The notes below the pieces were generated by a model. That model had not been told where the DNA came from and searched no databases. It saw only the letters and a list, made by a program, of their open reading frames with translations. From assembly GCF_022539665.2 (NCBI RefSeq), contig NC_081337.1:3386679-3450678 (forward strand): a DNA stretch of 64,000 nt, given 5' to 3'. The DNA is from Daphnia carinata (taxonomy: Eukaryota; Arthropoda; Branchiopoda; Diplostraca; Daphniidae). Below, one piece after another: positions 22,098 through 33,939 of the stretch. Position numbers and translations under genes: made by a program. Numbering within the stretch: the stretch's first letter is position 1; the number at the start of each line of letters is the position of its first letter.

Positions 22098-22174
22098 ATT
22101 GTATCTACCTGCGGAGCTTCTTAACACTCCAAAGAGTTGGAACGATTTAAACAGAACTTGAAATGTGCCCAACT

Positions 22175-22180
22175 CTTATA
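22175..22180 (-). promoter_or_regulatory. TATA-like box of the 47-residue peptide gene
   Basis: GTATAAGAG on the minus strand lies about 78 bases upstream of the ATG at 22097, similar spacing to the other TATA genes here. Confidence 0.4.
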
Positions 22181-23117
22181 CATTTCTTACACATAGGCGT
22201 GGTCTTTGTTGTGATCACGTGTTCAGTGACGCACTTCGATCCACATGGGTTCCGGAGCAATATTGGTATTTATGAAAACGCTATTATTATCGTGTTTTAC
22301 CTTGAGAGAAAGAAGATAGCATATTTTAGTCGTAAAAATTCGTCGTGTTCTGATACTTTGCTTCAAGGTAAACTAAAAGAAAACCTTTGGGCCATCAAGC
22401 GACATTAGCCTTCGGCGTGCCAAGAAAGAAACCTTCGTTTCTCTTTGTCCCGAACGAATCCACACGTCGTCCTTGTTTTCATCTCATTAAAATAAGACTC
22501 TGATCGTTTACTGAATTTTCAATTAAGTTTCTGAAAAACTAAAGTTATCAAGTTCACCTTGACATTCGAATAGGTTAAAAAAAAAGAATTTTTCTTTACA
22601 AAAGCCTCGGGACATGAGGATGGGCAACCGAATTTTTTTGAATTTTAATCAGCTCCATCAACTTTTATCAGCTTGTTATGAAACAAATGATTCTTTCATT
22701 TTCGTTTTTTCCCTGCACAATCAGACATATCGTGAGCTATCATATAACACCAAAAAATATCAGCAACCTTGCAATTAAACTAACCTTCGGAAGAACTACG
22801 TAAACAGAACTGAACATGATTTTCGTATTCTTTAGCCTTTTCAAACATTTCTTTTTATGGTTTTCGTCGCTGTCATGGTGGAAAATAAATTTCTTCGTAT
22901 ACCATTCCTCCAATACGGACTACCTTGGTTAAAAGGTATCACCTGAACGATGGAGTATACCGTCTGGCTTGAAAGCCGAGAGTGTATTGGCCTGTAAAAT
23001 GAAAAACAAAAATTTTCAAGGTCGGGATGACTTCCTCCATTTGCCTTTTGGGCTGTTTGAAAATGCGTGTTGTTGTGCCTCTTGTTCCGTCACCTGGAGG
23101 CCAGGTAGTCGGGACAG
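22181..23117. other. Intergenic between divergent small-peptide genes
   Basis: No gene is supported. A hydrophobic 38-codon frame from the ATG at about 22816 lacks any signal-peptide cleavage region or splice support. Confidence 0.4.
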
Positions 23118-23125
23118 TATAAAAA
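23118..23125 (+). promoter_or_regulatory. TATA box of the Ala/Lys/His-rich peptide gene
   Basis: TATAAAAA lies 84 bases upstream of the ATG at 23202. Confidence 0.65.
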
Positions 23126-23201
23126 CAGCCCACAGCCCAGCCGAAACACACACATTTGCACCTGGATCTTCCGACAAGTTAGAACCTAAACGAAAAACAA
23201 A

Positions 23202-23525
23202 ATGAAACTCGTCTTTTTGGTAAGTTTCCCATTTTTAATTCTAAACTGATTGATTTGTAATTAAAAAAAAAATACTTGTGATCAGCTATTCGCACTTTTC
23301 GCTGTCGTCGCTATGGTCTGCGCGGTGCCATTGGACGGAGTGAAAGGTGAGACTGCATCGTTGGCTGCTTCTGATATGGAAACATCTCAATTATTCCTGA
23401 AGGCCCACAAAGCTAAAGCAGCTAAAGCTCCTAAGGCTCACGCTCCGGTAGTTCACGCACCAGCAGTTCACGCACCTAAGGCTCCAAAAGCCAAAGGCAT
23501 CAAAGCAAAAGCGCACAAGGGCTAA
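23202..23525 (+). CDS. Secreted cationic Ala/Lys/Pro/His-rich peptide, 85 residues
   Basis: Two exons, 23202-23219 and 23286-23525, in phase 0. The signal peptide is MKLVFLLFALFAVVAMVCA, cleaved before VPLDG. A short acidic propart with Met and Ser follows. The last 38 residues consist almost wholly of K, A, P, H, V and G. The pattern is AHKAKAAKAPKAHAPVVHAP followed by a second HAP unit, two KAPK/AK units and a final KAHKG, and it contains no Cys. Such composition is seen in linear cationic antimicrobial peptides and in some cuticle or histone-like secreted proteins. The sequence alone does not decide between them. Its short signal-peptide exon resembles that of the divergent 47-residue peptide gene. 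Confidence 0.75.
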
Positions 23526-24277
23526 ACGTTAAATTTGCATTTTTGATACATCCGGAAAAAATCAGTTAGCAAATAATCCAAGTCATGATCCACCCATTTT
23601 GTTCTTCACCCCCCGTAATTTTATTTTTTTTTTGTTCGGTTTCTTTTTGTATGTTTCGTTACCAGTAATACAACATCCTTTAGAAAAAAAAATACTTTAA
23701 ATTAATTGTAAGTTTGGTGTAGTTACTTTGGAATACGGCAGAGGCAGCACTTGTGATACTAAATACTCACTTGCTATTGTAGAAAATTTATCTTCGACAT
23801 CAAAATTTAGTGGAATTTACTTAAATTACTATTCGACTGGTTACCAAGGTCAATAGATGCAAAGTATTTATTGAAATGACACGTATGTGACCCTTCCCCA
23901 ATTTTCGTGCGCCTCCAACGACAAAAGCTAACAACGAAAATCGCGCCTTTCGTGTTTTGCATATTTTGAAAACATCGAAAGAGAAAAACAATTCAGGTCT
24001 TTGTTTCGTACAAAAAGGAAGGGGAAGAAAATGAGATTTTCTAACAAATGCAAATTTCTTAGGGGAAGGGCTAACTAAAAAAAATTTAAATAAATAAAAC
24101 CTCAGTAGTTGTCCCTTGGGGTGAGGTGGGCCTTCAGGGTGGGTGACTCAACTACGCCTGTGCTGCACAAAACTACTTTGATGAATACATTTGCTACATT
24201 ATACGACTTAATTCTTTGTGTGCATTCTAATTAATGAGGAATAAATTGAATTGGGGTATTAGAAACGACACTGTCCT
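23526..24277. other. Intergenic, no gene seen
   Basis: This is 3' flank of the peptide gene and of the convergent receptor gene. No coding or RNA feature is supported. Confidence 0.5.
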
Positions 24278-26238
24278 CTACAACACGACGGCCGAGTAGG
24301 GGAAATAAAATTTTTCGACACAGAACTGAAGGAAAGCCATTGCATAGCCAACAAAAAGAATCAGAAAGGGCAGGTAAAACTGAACTAGTTTGATTGGATT
24401 GCTCGAACGCTTGGTCGAAACTCCCTTGTTGTTGTATCGCAGCTGACAATGTTCCGGCTCTACCATGTACCGTTTAAGCCAAAAATTACCGAATCCGAAA
24501 GCAACGAACCATAGAGATCTGCAGTTCAAAATGTGATGCAACATTAGCACATATCATGCACATGATAAACTAAAAGTTTATTATATACTCTCTATTGATT
24601 TCTTCAGTGTAAGGATTTTGTTTCTGAACGGCGTAGTACATGTGTTTCCAAGCAGTTTTCTCTTTCGCCATCGTTAAACGACATTGTTTTGCTATGTTGT
24701 ATTTTTCCATGATGGCATAGCCCACGTTGAATGTCTAAAAAATAAAATAACCAATGAAATGATAACATCATAATACTAACAACTTACTACAATTCCAGCG
24801 TAATTTTCATTTTCTACAACGGCGGTAGCTAAGTCTTGGGCAGTGTGTTTCTTGCAATCGGAGCATCGTTCTATGGCATCAGCTACTGTTTTCATAGCAC
24901 CAGTTTTCGCTGCCTAATTAAAACAACAATAATTATATATGAATTATACTCAACAATAGATTTAACACGATGGGAAAACTTACATTCACTTCAAAATGGG
25001 AAATTGAGCCAATGGATACAGCTGTTTTGTATGTTGAAGATTGAGCTGCCAAATCTTCAAAAGAGTTGATATTAGGCTTTTGGTAAGTGACAGACATGTA
25101 AGAAACTAAAGTGGAGTTGTAGCTGTTGACGAAAACGAAAGCTGCAAAACACCAGGTCGCAGCGAGTAGATATAAAGACGACTGGCGTGATCGGAATGAA
25201 CTACCTTTACAATAAAATTCTATTACATTTATGTTTAATGCTATTGTTTACAAGCACTTTTACCTTGCGATATAATTGTACTCAACACGTACAGTACCAG
25301 AGTTCCTGCTCTCATTCCGTTGTTTTTGTCACGCGTAAAGAATCCCGTTCCCGCGTGAGACAAAACAATAAATACACTAGCAACAGACGCTATGGAAATT
25401 AAAATTCCTATCCAAACCTTTGCAGAAATTGACAATATTTTGAATTTAATCATTTATTTTTCTTTAAGTAAATAATTATTCTTACTTCATGAGAGAACAC
25501 CTCGTACGCACTAGTCGAAGAGACAATAGCCTGTGGGTATTTCACAAGGATGCCCGTAGAGTCTCCGCCTATTAATCCGGAGAAGTCAATAGCCTCATAG
25601 CGTTCCGAAGTAATAGCAAATGGTGCTAATCCCAAATCAGCTTCCTTATAAATGCAAATTGAACAAGAAAATTGGAAGAAATATTAAAGACGGTACAATA
25701 GCTTGCTGTTGAATTACGTCTCTTTTAAGGGCCCCGATTAAGCCGTTCCAAGTTCCGTTCTGTTTGATTCCATTCGTATTCTCGGCAGCCAGAAACACAT
25801 TATATCTGAATTGAAATGTTTACTTGATATTTCAGGAAGAAGAAAAGAAAGTTATGCATTTACGTGAATTTCAATTTCTGGGACATGTATTGGATTTGAT
25901 GATGCACGATCCCGCCATATTCAAGTTGCCCGGAAGAATTACGCACAATGTAACCCACAGGATAAAACTGTTAACACGTAAGCTTGTTAGTACATAGTTT
26001 CTTATGATTAGACTAATGTTTACGAGATACTAGAGTTCTTGTTGTTTACCTGTCCTGTGACAACTCGCAGTACCCTTCCTTTCAAACTCGTTTGTAATCT
26101 GCTCGATGTGCTGCCACCTTCCAACATACTATCATCGCCAGCCGCATTAACTGTAAAAGATAATGCCAACAACATAATTAGAAGGCTAGTATTTTTTATT
26201 ACTTTGATTTTAAGCATCTTTTTGCCACAATGTGACAT
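24278..26238 (-). CDS. Ionotropic receptor (iGluR-like ligand-gated channel), divergent third member
   Basis: Nine minus-strand exons: 26238-26050, 25967-25864, 25805-25718, 25644-25486, 25417-25264, 25204-24984, 24913-24788, 24734-24589 and 24518-24278, giving 475 residues. A Met at 26217 gives a cleaner signal peptide and is an alternative start. Domains run in order: signal peptide, S1 (FYPVGYIVRNSSG, then LGLAPFAITSERYEAIDFS with the conserved Arg), M1 (VWIGILISIASVASVFIV), a short pore region, M3 (FVFVNSYNSTLVSYMSV), S2 (KPNINSFEDLA, TFNVGYAIMEKY) and M4 (FYLPFLILFVGYAMAFLQF). There is no amino-terminal domain. The pore exon is 57-60 bases shorter than in the two paralogues at 9-15 kb. 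It is probably a chemosensory-type IR; the ligand is unknown. Confidence 0.87.
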
Positions 26239-26272
26239 GTTGCACTGTGATGCACCGATAGACTTCTCACGG

Positions 26273-26280
26273 CTTATATA
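26273..26280 (-). promoter_or_regulatory. TATA box of receptor 3
   Basis: TATATAAG on the minus strand lies about 35 bases upstream of the ATG at 26238. A Met further upstream at 26292 lies before this box and is therefore rejected as the start. Confidence 0.5.
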
Positions 26281-27580
26281 GTTGTATTGCAAACATTTTG
26301 TTTATTATTGAACAAACCAAAAGAGATAGTCAGCAATTGAATTATTAATGTACGCTCTGACATACAAAGTTACTGATATGCAAGTGGATCGCAGCTAATC
26401 AACTTTTTGACAATTCCGAAATGATCGCGTTACGATGACAACCGATTGCCAACAATGGCAACCCATATAAGTTGTTGAATAGCAAATATGTATGTTTGAT
26501 TGCATATAAACTCATATGTCATGTTGCTATCTGATATGCTTGCACGTCATAATGCCTGAGATGGAACGCGATGCGTCCACCTGGAGTCCTAGAAGGGCGC
26601 AATGGAACGCAATAAGAAATAATATAATTTCTTTAAAATAATTAACGTGTAATTGTTATGAAGAAAAATAAAATAAAAAATCCTTCGCATCAACAGCCGC
26701 TCTTGGAAAATATTTTGGAACGTTCTACATAACCTTGACGTATTTATTGTAGCCTACTAATCTGAGAAAGGGCCCACAACTACATGAGATAATTGTTTAA
26801 TCGTATGTTTTTATACTATAGAATTATACGACAATAGATGGAGAGGCTGCCTTATTACCTCTCGCTACAGGTGGTGTACGCAACATAACCCACGTAGTCT
26901 ATTTTTAAGACAACAATGGATTTCTTTGGGTTTATGGGTTTTTTAACCCTACACCGTGTTCCCTTCAACGTATGCTGTTTTATTTGCAGTCCACGTTTTA
27001 TTTCTTTTTTTTTTACACACTTCATAAAAGCTAGACATCTCTATTACCACACAATGTCTGCAACACCCAAGAGTTTAAACACAGGATTTCCTGTCTATTG
27101 TACATCCATCTTTAGCTTTTATTCCTCATTTTGCAATGGACTGTGCCTTATCGCGAATAGTTCGTAATTACGGAGTACAGTTCCAAAACAGGGAGCCGCG
27201 CACGGACTAATAACAAAGTAGCATAAAAACTACTAGTAAATATAACCTTATCTCTTTAAACGTTTCATACAGAATAGCCTGGTCGATAAATCATTTTCTG
27301 AAGTAGACCATTTATTCCACCTTTCTTTAAACTTCGTGGCACTTGTCCGTAAAGGAGCCTAAGCTGGAGAATGGCTCGTGAACTGAACTTGAGAGTGATT
27401 ATAAAATTATGGTGGAACAACTGTGAAAATGGAGGTGGGGTTTCCAGATTACTTACGTACATCCTAAGGGCACGGGCATCAGGCCTTACATTCGATAAAA
27501 GCTTCGACGCAGACAGGAAATGAAAACAGTTTTCATTTTGGTGTCCGTCTGAGATTATCCTGGGACTCTGGTTGGCCACA
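26281..27580. other. Upstream region of Cys-rich gene A, part of a large duplication
   Basis: From about 26800 it matches 30690-31400 in blocks, for example ACACAGGATTTCCTGT, TGGACTGTGCCTTATCGC against TGACTGTGTCTCATCGC, and GTACATCCT-AGGGCA close to the start codon. A TATAAAAT word lies at 27400-27407. No gene is seen here. Confidence 0.5.
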
Positions 27581-30075
27581 ATGACGTGTCAAGTTTTCTT
27601 TTTACTTTTGATCGCAATTCATGCGATTAGTGAGAACGATATGGGTCGTGAATCAAAATATAATTTCGTACGATTATTGGACACTTTAGTTAAATTGCCA
27701 ATGAATTCGAGACAGCAAATGGACCCACCAGGCCGGAGGCCGGAAATCGAAACTTTGGAAGACCCTCCATTGAATTGGGGCCCAAATCCGAGTGTGGACA
27801 GTTCGATCGTCCCTTTGGAAGCGAAGTTGGAGACTCCGTTTTTCTTAAACTTTGGAAGACAAAGTACGGGATGTACGTGTGAAGCAGCCATCGTTAACAA
27901 TATTGGAACATGCGAAACCACTTGTCTCACAACGGAGACGCAATGTGGCCAAATCTGTACACGCACCACCGTTTATTCTGGTTTAACTGAACTCGGGTTT
28001 GCACCGAAAGCGTATCAGTTCTCACGGTTTGATGAAAAAGCTTGTGAGAAGCTCGAAATCGATTGCATCACGTCGTCTTTGTTATCAAAAGCAAGCAGTT
28101 CGTATGCAGTTGCAGGGACTGCAAGTGTCGCAGCCAATATCGCCCTATCGGCCGGAATAGCAGCCGGAATTGCTGCGTTGGTATTAGCTGCCAAAGGTAA
28201 AGAAAATGGAGATCATTACGATGACATTGAAGATGCCTACGAAACACAAGAGGAGTACTTACAAAGCTACGCAAGGCGATTGGTCAAAAAAACCACTGAA
28301 GAAGGCGGGAGCGAAGATGTAAAACAATCGCTATCAGAAGAAGCAAATGTTCAAGGATCTATTGTTTCCTTAGAAAATGATTTGAATGTACCGCATTTCT
28401 TGCGTGTTGGTAGACAAGCTAGCTGCCAATGTAACGCGTTAGGGATAATTTCAGGATGCACAACTGAATGTCTATCGTATTCACAGTTATGTAATGGGAA
28501 GGTTTGTACTGTGACTACCAGCGTAATTTCTTATCCGTTCAATGGCAACATCCGCGACTTTATAGTGACTGATTACAAAGATTGTAACGCAGTCGCAAAT
28601 CTATGTACTTTGTCGTCCGTGATGTCCTCCTTAATTTCCGCTGCGAACGCAAGATCCAATGCGATTGCATTGAATGCAGGAATTGCTGGAGTCTTATCGG
28701 CTGGATTGGCTGGTGGGAATATTGCAGCAGTGGCCAATTCCGATAGCCAACAAACTAATAATAACGTCGATAATCAACAAATCAGTGATAACAGTAACAC
28801 TCAAGTACCACAGCCTGGCAATCAAACCCCTACGAACGATTTAACCTCACCAGTGCCCGGATCGGATTTTCCACATGATGGCAGTGGACCTAATTCAATT
28901 CAGTTTGATGACGGAAATAGCTATCCACTTTTATCTAGAGGTCCCTGCAATGGCACGAATTTCTGGGTCACAGTGAATCCTGTTACCTTAAAGGTATCAA
29001 TGTCATTAACAAATTTATTTATTGAAAAATAATATCAGTATTTGTAAATCTATGTCAGGGAGGATGTACTCCAAAACTATGTCAAGACAGACGTGTGTTT
29101 GTGGGTCGCACAGGACTTTGCCACGATATCAATGATCCTCTCGAATGCCAAGGAGGCAGACGTCTCTATTACACAGCATATGGAGATCCCATTTGTGATT
29201 GTCCCATTGGACAATATCCTTTTCCTAATCCAAAAGACAATTGTGTTGCACTATTCTCCCGAGGTAATCCCAATTCATTCTATTTTTTTCATATCACATA
29301 ATTTAATCAATCAAAATTAACTAAAGGTCCTTGCCCGGCTGAACAGGTGATGACTATAAGCCAAGGTGGACGATTGTTCTGTACACCAGACGAGTGCCCA
29401 GTAATCAACAGCGAAAACGATTCACAGCAGCAGTGGGTGCCCAATGACAGAGGCGGCTGTTTCGCCTTAGGATCTACTGGACCATGTTCAGCTTCTCAAC
29501 TGCTGGGCTATGACGTTTTTGAACGTCAGCTGGAGTGCGTCAACACCACGGATCCATTTTCACCCTATTTTATCCCATCTCCCCAAGAAAGCGGGCTGAT
29601 CGATAGAGCCCTGTTCGATGCACGCTTGCAGCGCCAGTTTCACCCAGAAGATAACGACCTTTATTTTGGACTTATTCAACAAGCTAAACGAGGCATAATT
29701 AAGAGCAGGATCCAACGACAAGATGTAAACACTGCAGGAATATTTGAATTGCCAAGTTCTTTACCTGATCCTCTTCTTCAACCTTGTCGGACTGGAGCTC
29801 GGCAGGGAGAAAATTTCAAATGCACCAATCCTTTAATGTAAAAAGCAATTATATTTTAACACAATGCATGTTTCTTTAAAATATTGACATGTATTTGCAG
29901 ATCTGATTCGTCGGGGGTGGGACAGATCCTGCCTCCAGTCAATCCCAATTTTAGTTGCCCGGACAGCACATTTTTGCAGGCAACTGGCCAATGCATCGAT
30001 GATAGTCGTGCCACAAGCTGCGGGCCTTCGTTTCGGTTCAACGAAGCTACGGGACAATGCCGATCGGTTTTCTAG
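27581..30075 (+). CDS. Large secreted Cys-rich protein A with duplicated eight-Cys module (767 aa)
   Basis: Four exons: 27581-28993, 29059-29263, 29327-29837 and 29901-30075. The signal peptide is MTCQVFFLLLIAIHAISEND. Two copies of a module follow, each introduced by GRQ: C-x-C-x(8-10)-C-x3-C-x6-C-x(3-4)-C-x(25-28)-C-x6-C. Each is followed by an Ser/Ala stretch and an Ala/Gly hydrophobic helix (ALSAGIAAGIAAL, ALNAGIAGVLSAGLAGG). An acidic linker with basic sites (YARR, VKK) separates them, and an Asn/Gln/Pro-rich linker precedes the C-terminal third. That third holds repeated GPC/GGC units with aromatic residues (GRTGLCHDINDP, GSTGPCSAS, CGPSFRFNEATGQC). It resembles what I remember of the arthropod DUF4789 type, which is unverified. 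The two modules look novel to me. No enzymatic motif is visible. Confidence 0.8.
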
Positions 30076-31413
30076 TTACCCATCAGAAATGTGGTGAGCC
30101 GAGTTGCTGCAGTAACAAAGCCATCAAAATGCATCAAACAATTTTCAGGTAAAATGATTACAAATATAACTCATTCACGTTACATGTTTTCAAACAATTT
30201 TTCCGCCAAGTAATCACTCGCATTTTGAAATAAATAAAAGTGGGCGTTGCAAATCAATCGTGTGAATTAGCACCAGTTGTTTCAAAGCGTAGCACGTTTC
30301 AACAACTGCGTTTCCCATCGATTACGCACACAAGCAATCCTATAGTAATATATCGGCAAATTCCAATAGCAATAATAGACTTGCATCAGCGAAATGGATA
30401 GTTTGTTTATACATTTTTATGGTTTAGACGACCTGAAGGAAGATCCATTTGGATTGCGTTTCGAAACAATGCGAACGCATGTGTGCAAATGTAGAAATAA
30501 GGGACGTTGCTTAGAAAGTCATTTAAGGACTTGTACCCTAGGAACTCTTGTGGATGCCCTGGAACATCAGCCTTGATTTGACTGTTCTATTCATTCAGGA
30601 AAGGGACCGACGCCTTTAAAGTATCAGACAATTTTCAAACAACGTTTCAAAGAAAAGAATTATAATTACAATAGTTTGAGAGACCGCTTTATTAACTGTT
30701 AATTACGGTGGATAGTCTTATAACGACGGACGAAAAAGACATTTCTTCGCATCCTAAGATGGCATCTAATTTTTCTAAAATAAGAAGCTCTTTCAGATTT
30801 AAAAAAAAATTATTTTCGAGCCCAACGATGAAGTTCTTTAGTTTATGAGTTCTCTAACCCAACAGCCTAACTTTAAAAAAAATTACTATTGCTATGTTTT
30901 ATTTCTTGTCTTCTTAAAAAACTAGGCTGTCACCGTACACAGACCACCACAGAGATTTAAGACACAGGATTTCCTGTTGCTTTTGTTCGCCATCCATCTT
31001 TTATATACAACTGACTGTGTCTCATCGCAAATGGTCTGTAATTGCGAGCGTAGGAATTCACGGAACAGTGCGCGGTGCAATTACTGAGTAATAAGAGACT
31101 TCTTGTAAGTCTCAAACAAACGCGGTCCACTTTCTATCGCCCACCAAATTATTACATCATAAAATCCGTTTGTACCCTCGACAGAACCGTTAAATATGGT
31201 GGACGATGGCTAGTGGAGCAGTAAAAGCGAACCGTAATCAAAATTATACGGCTACAAAAATGAAATGTTTCAAATATTACGTCACTAGTGTACATCCTCA
31301 GGGCATTCCTAGTTGGTCGCTACCTTTTTCTATTGAGATAAAGGCTTCGAAACAGGAAGAAATTCATAACAGTTTTCGTTTTGATGCCATCCGGTGATGT
31401 GGATGTTAACACG
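30076..31413. other. Intergenic, duplicated upstream region of gene B
   Basis: About 30690-31410 corresponds to 26800-27580 upstream of gene A. Small frames at 30394-30576 and 31206-31397 lack support. Confidence 0.5.
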
Positions 31414-33939
31414 ATGATCAGCAGCCCAGTTTTCCTTTTACTTTCGATCGCAATTCATGCCACCAGCGAAAACGATCATAGTCGTGGTTTAAAACATAAT
31501 TTCGTTCGATTATTCGACACGTTGTTGAAATTACCAAAGAGATCGGGACTGTTGGATTCATCGCAATGGAACTCGGAAACCGACACCCTGGACGACCGTC
31601 AATTGTTTTGGAATACAAACCCGACTGTGCACAGTTCGATTGTTCCCATGGATGAGAAGTTGGAGACTCCATTTCTTTTTGGACGTCAAAATAGCGGATG
31701 CACGTGCAAGGCTGTGGTGCTCGTTGAAGAAGCATTTTGCATAACCACTTGTGCCACAGCCGAGACTCAATGCGGCCAAACGTGTACACGCACAACGACC
31801 TTTTCTGGTTACACGAAATTTGGTGCATTGCCAATTTATCGGCAATCTTTACAAATCGATGAAAAAGCTTGTGAAAAGCTTGAAATTGATTGCATCACGT
31901 CATCGCTCTTGTCCGTGGCGAGCAGTTCGTCCGCAATTGCAGCCACTGCGAGTGTCGTGGCTAATATCGCCCTATCGGCCGGAATAGCCGCTGGAATAGC
32001 TGCGTTGGCATTTGCTGCTAAAGAGAAAGAAACACAAAATAATGGAGATATTTACTATGAAACAGAAGATGCTTCCGTAACGGAAGAGGAATATTCACAA
32101 GCCTACGCGAAACGCTATGCGAGGCGATTCACGAAAGTTGGGGACGAAAGCGATGATTTGACTGGGCAAACCGATAGCAAACGGGCAGGGAATATTCTGC
32201 TAGAAGAAGCGAGTGTCGAAGGGTCTATTCACGCAATAGACGAGACTTCAGATGTGCCCAATTTTTTACGTGCTGGGAGACAGTCTGGATGTGGGTGTGA
32301 TCCGTTCACGTGTTTCGATCAAGCGTGCACGACGGAGTGTGTATCCTTGTCACAACTATGCAATGGAAGGGTGTGTACCTTAACTACGAGCGTCTCAAAA
32401 TTTCTGTACTTGGCTGTTTTCACCAGTTTTAGCGTGGTCAACACAAAAGATTGTGATGCACTTGCAAATGTGTGCAGCGTGTCCTCCGCGATGTCTTCCG
32501 CTCTTGCCGCAGCGTACGCAAGGTCCAATGCGATCGCATTGAATGCAGGAATTGCTGGAGTCTTATCGGCTGGATTGGCTGGTGGGAATATTGCAGCAGT
32601 GGCCAATTCCAACAGCCAGCAAAATGATAACAACGTCAATAATCAACAAGTCGGTGATAATAGTAACACTCAAGTACCACAACCTGGCAATCAAACACCT
32701 ACGAACGACCTCCCCTCACCAGTGCCCGGATCGGATTTTCCAGATGATGGCAGTGGAGTTAATTCCATTCAATTTGATGATGGAAACAGCCATCCACTTT
32801 TGACTAGAGGTCCCTGCAATGGCACCAATTTCTGGGTCACTGTGAATCCTGTTACCTTAAAGGTATCAATGTCATTAACAGATTTATTTATTAACAAATG
32901 AAGTCCGTATTTGTAAATCTATGTCAGGGAGGATGTACTCCAAAACTATGTGAAGACAGACGAGTGTTTGTGGGTCGCACAGGACTTTGCCACGATATCA
33001 ATGATCCTCTCGAATGCCAAGGAGGCAGACGTCTCTATTACACAGCATATGGAGATCCCATTTGTGATTGTCCCATTGGACAATATCCTTTTCCTAATCC
33101 AAAAGATAATTGTGTTGCACTGTTCTCCCGAGGTAATCCCAATCCATTCTAATTTTTCAATATCACATCATCTAATCAATCTAAATTAACTAAAGGTCCT
33201 TGCCCGGCTGAACAGGTGATGACCATAAGTCAAGGTGGACGACTGTTCTGTGCTCCAGCCGAGTGTCCAGCAGTTAACGGTGTAGACGATTCACTGCAGC
33301 AATTGGTGCCCAATGGCAAAGGAGAATGTTTCGCTCTAGGATCTACTGGACCTTGTTCAGCTTCTCAACTGCTGGGCTATGACGTTTTTGAACGTCAGCT
33401 GGAGTGCGTCAATACCACGGATCCATCCTCGCCCTATTTTTCCCTTTCATCCCAAGAACGTGGGCTGATTGATAGAGCCATACTCGATGCACTCCTGCTG
33501 CACCAGTTTCATCCAGACGATAATGATCTTCAATTTGAACTAATTCAACAAGCTAAACGAGGCATAAGTAAGAGCAAAATCCAACGACAGGATGCAACTA
33601 CAGCCGGAATATTTCAATTGCCAAGTTCGTTACCTGATCCTCTTCTTCAACCTTGTCGGACTGGAGCACGTCAGGGAGAGAATTTCAAATGCACTAATCC
33701 TCTAATGTAAGAATTCTTTTTTGGATACATTGCAGATCATTTTAATGCTTACTCTTATGTGCAGATCTGACTCATCAGCGTCGGGACTAGCCCTACCTCC
33801 AGTTAATCCCAATTTCAGTTGCCCGGATAGCACATTTTTACAGGCAACTGGTCAATGCGTAGATGATAGTCGAGCAACAAGTTGCGGACCTTCATTTCGA
33901 TTCAACGAGGCTACCGGACAATGTCGATCAATTTTCTAG
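31414..33939 (+). CDS. Large secreted Cys-rich protein B, tandem paralogue of A (779 aa)
   Basis: Four exons: 31414-32862, 32928-33132, 33196-33706 and 33765-33939. The last three have exactly the same lengths as in A (205, 511, 175). I start at 31414 because it aligns with the ATG of A and begins the signal peptide (MISSPVFLLLSIAIHATS); an in-frame ATG at 31384 would add ten polar residues. The architecture matches A: two GRQ-introduced eight-Cys modules, each followed by an Ala/Gly-rich helix, a basic linker (YAKRYARR), an Asn/Gln/Pro linker, and the C-terminal GPC-type Cys-rich region. The 5' part differs clearly from A, while roughly 32517-33150 is nearly identical to it. The protein should be extracellular; the role is unknown. 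Confidence 0.8.

Noticed and set aside
22816-22930. Hydrophobic short frame from ATG near 22816
   Set aside because: No cleavage region, no donor or acceptor in frame, and aromatic-rich composition expected from T-rich DNA.
26239-26292. Upstream Met of receptor 3 at 26292
   Set aside because: It lies upstream of the TATA box at 26273-26280 and would not be transcribed from it.
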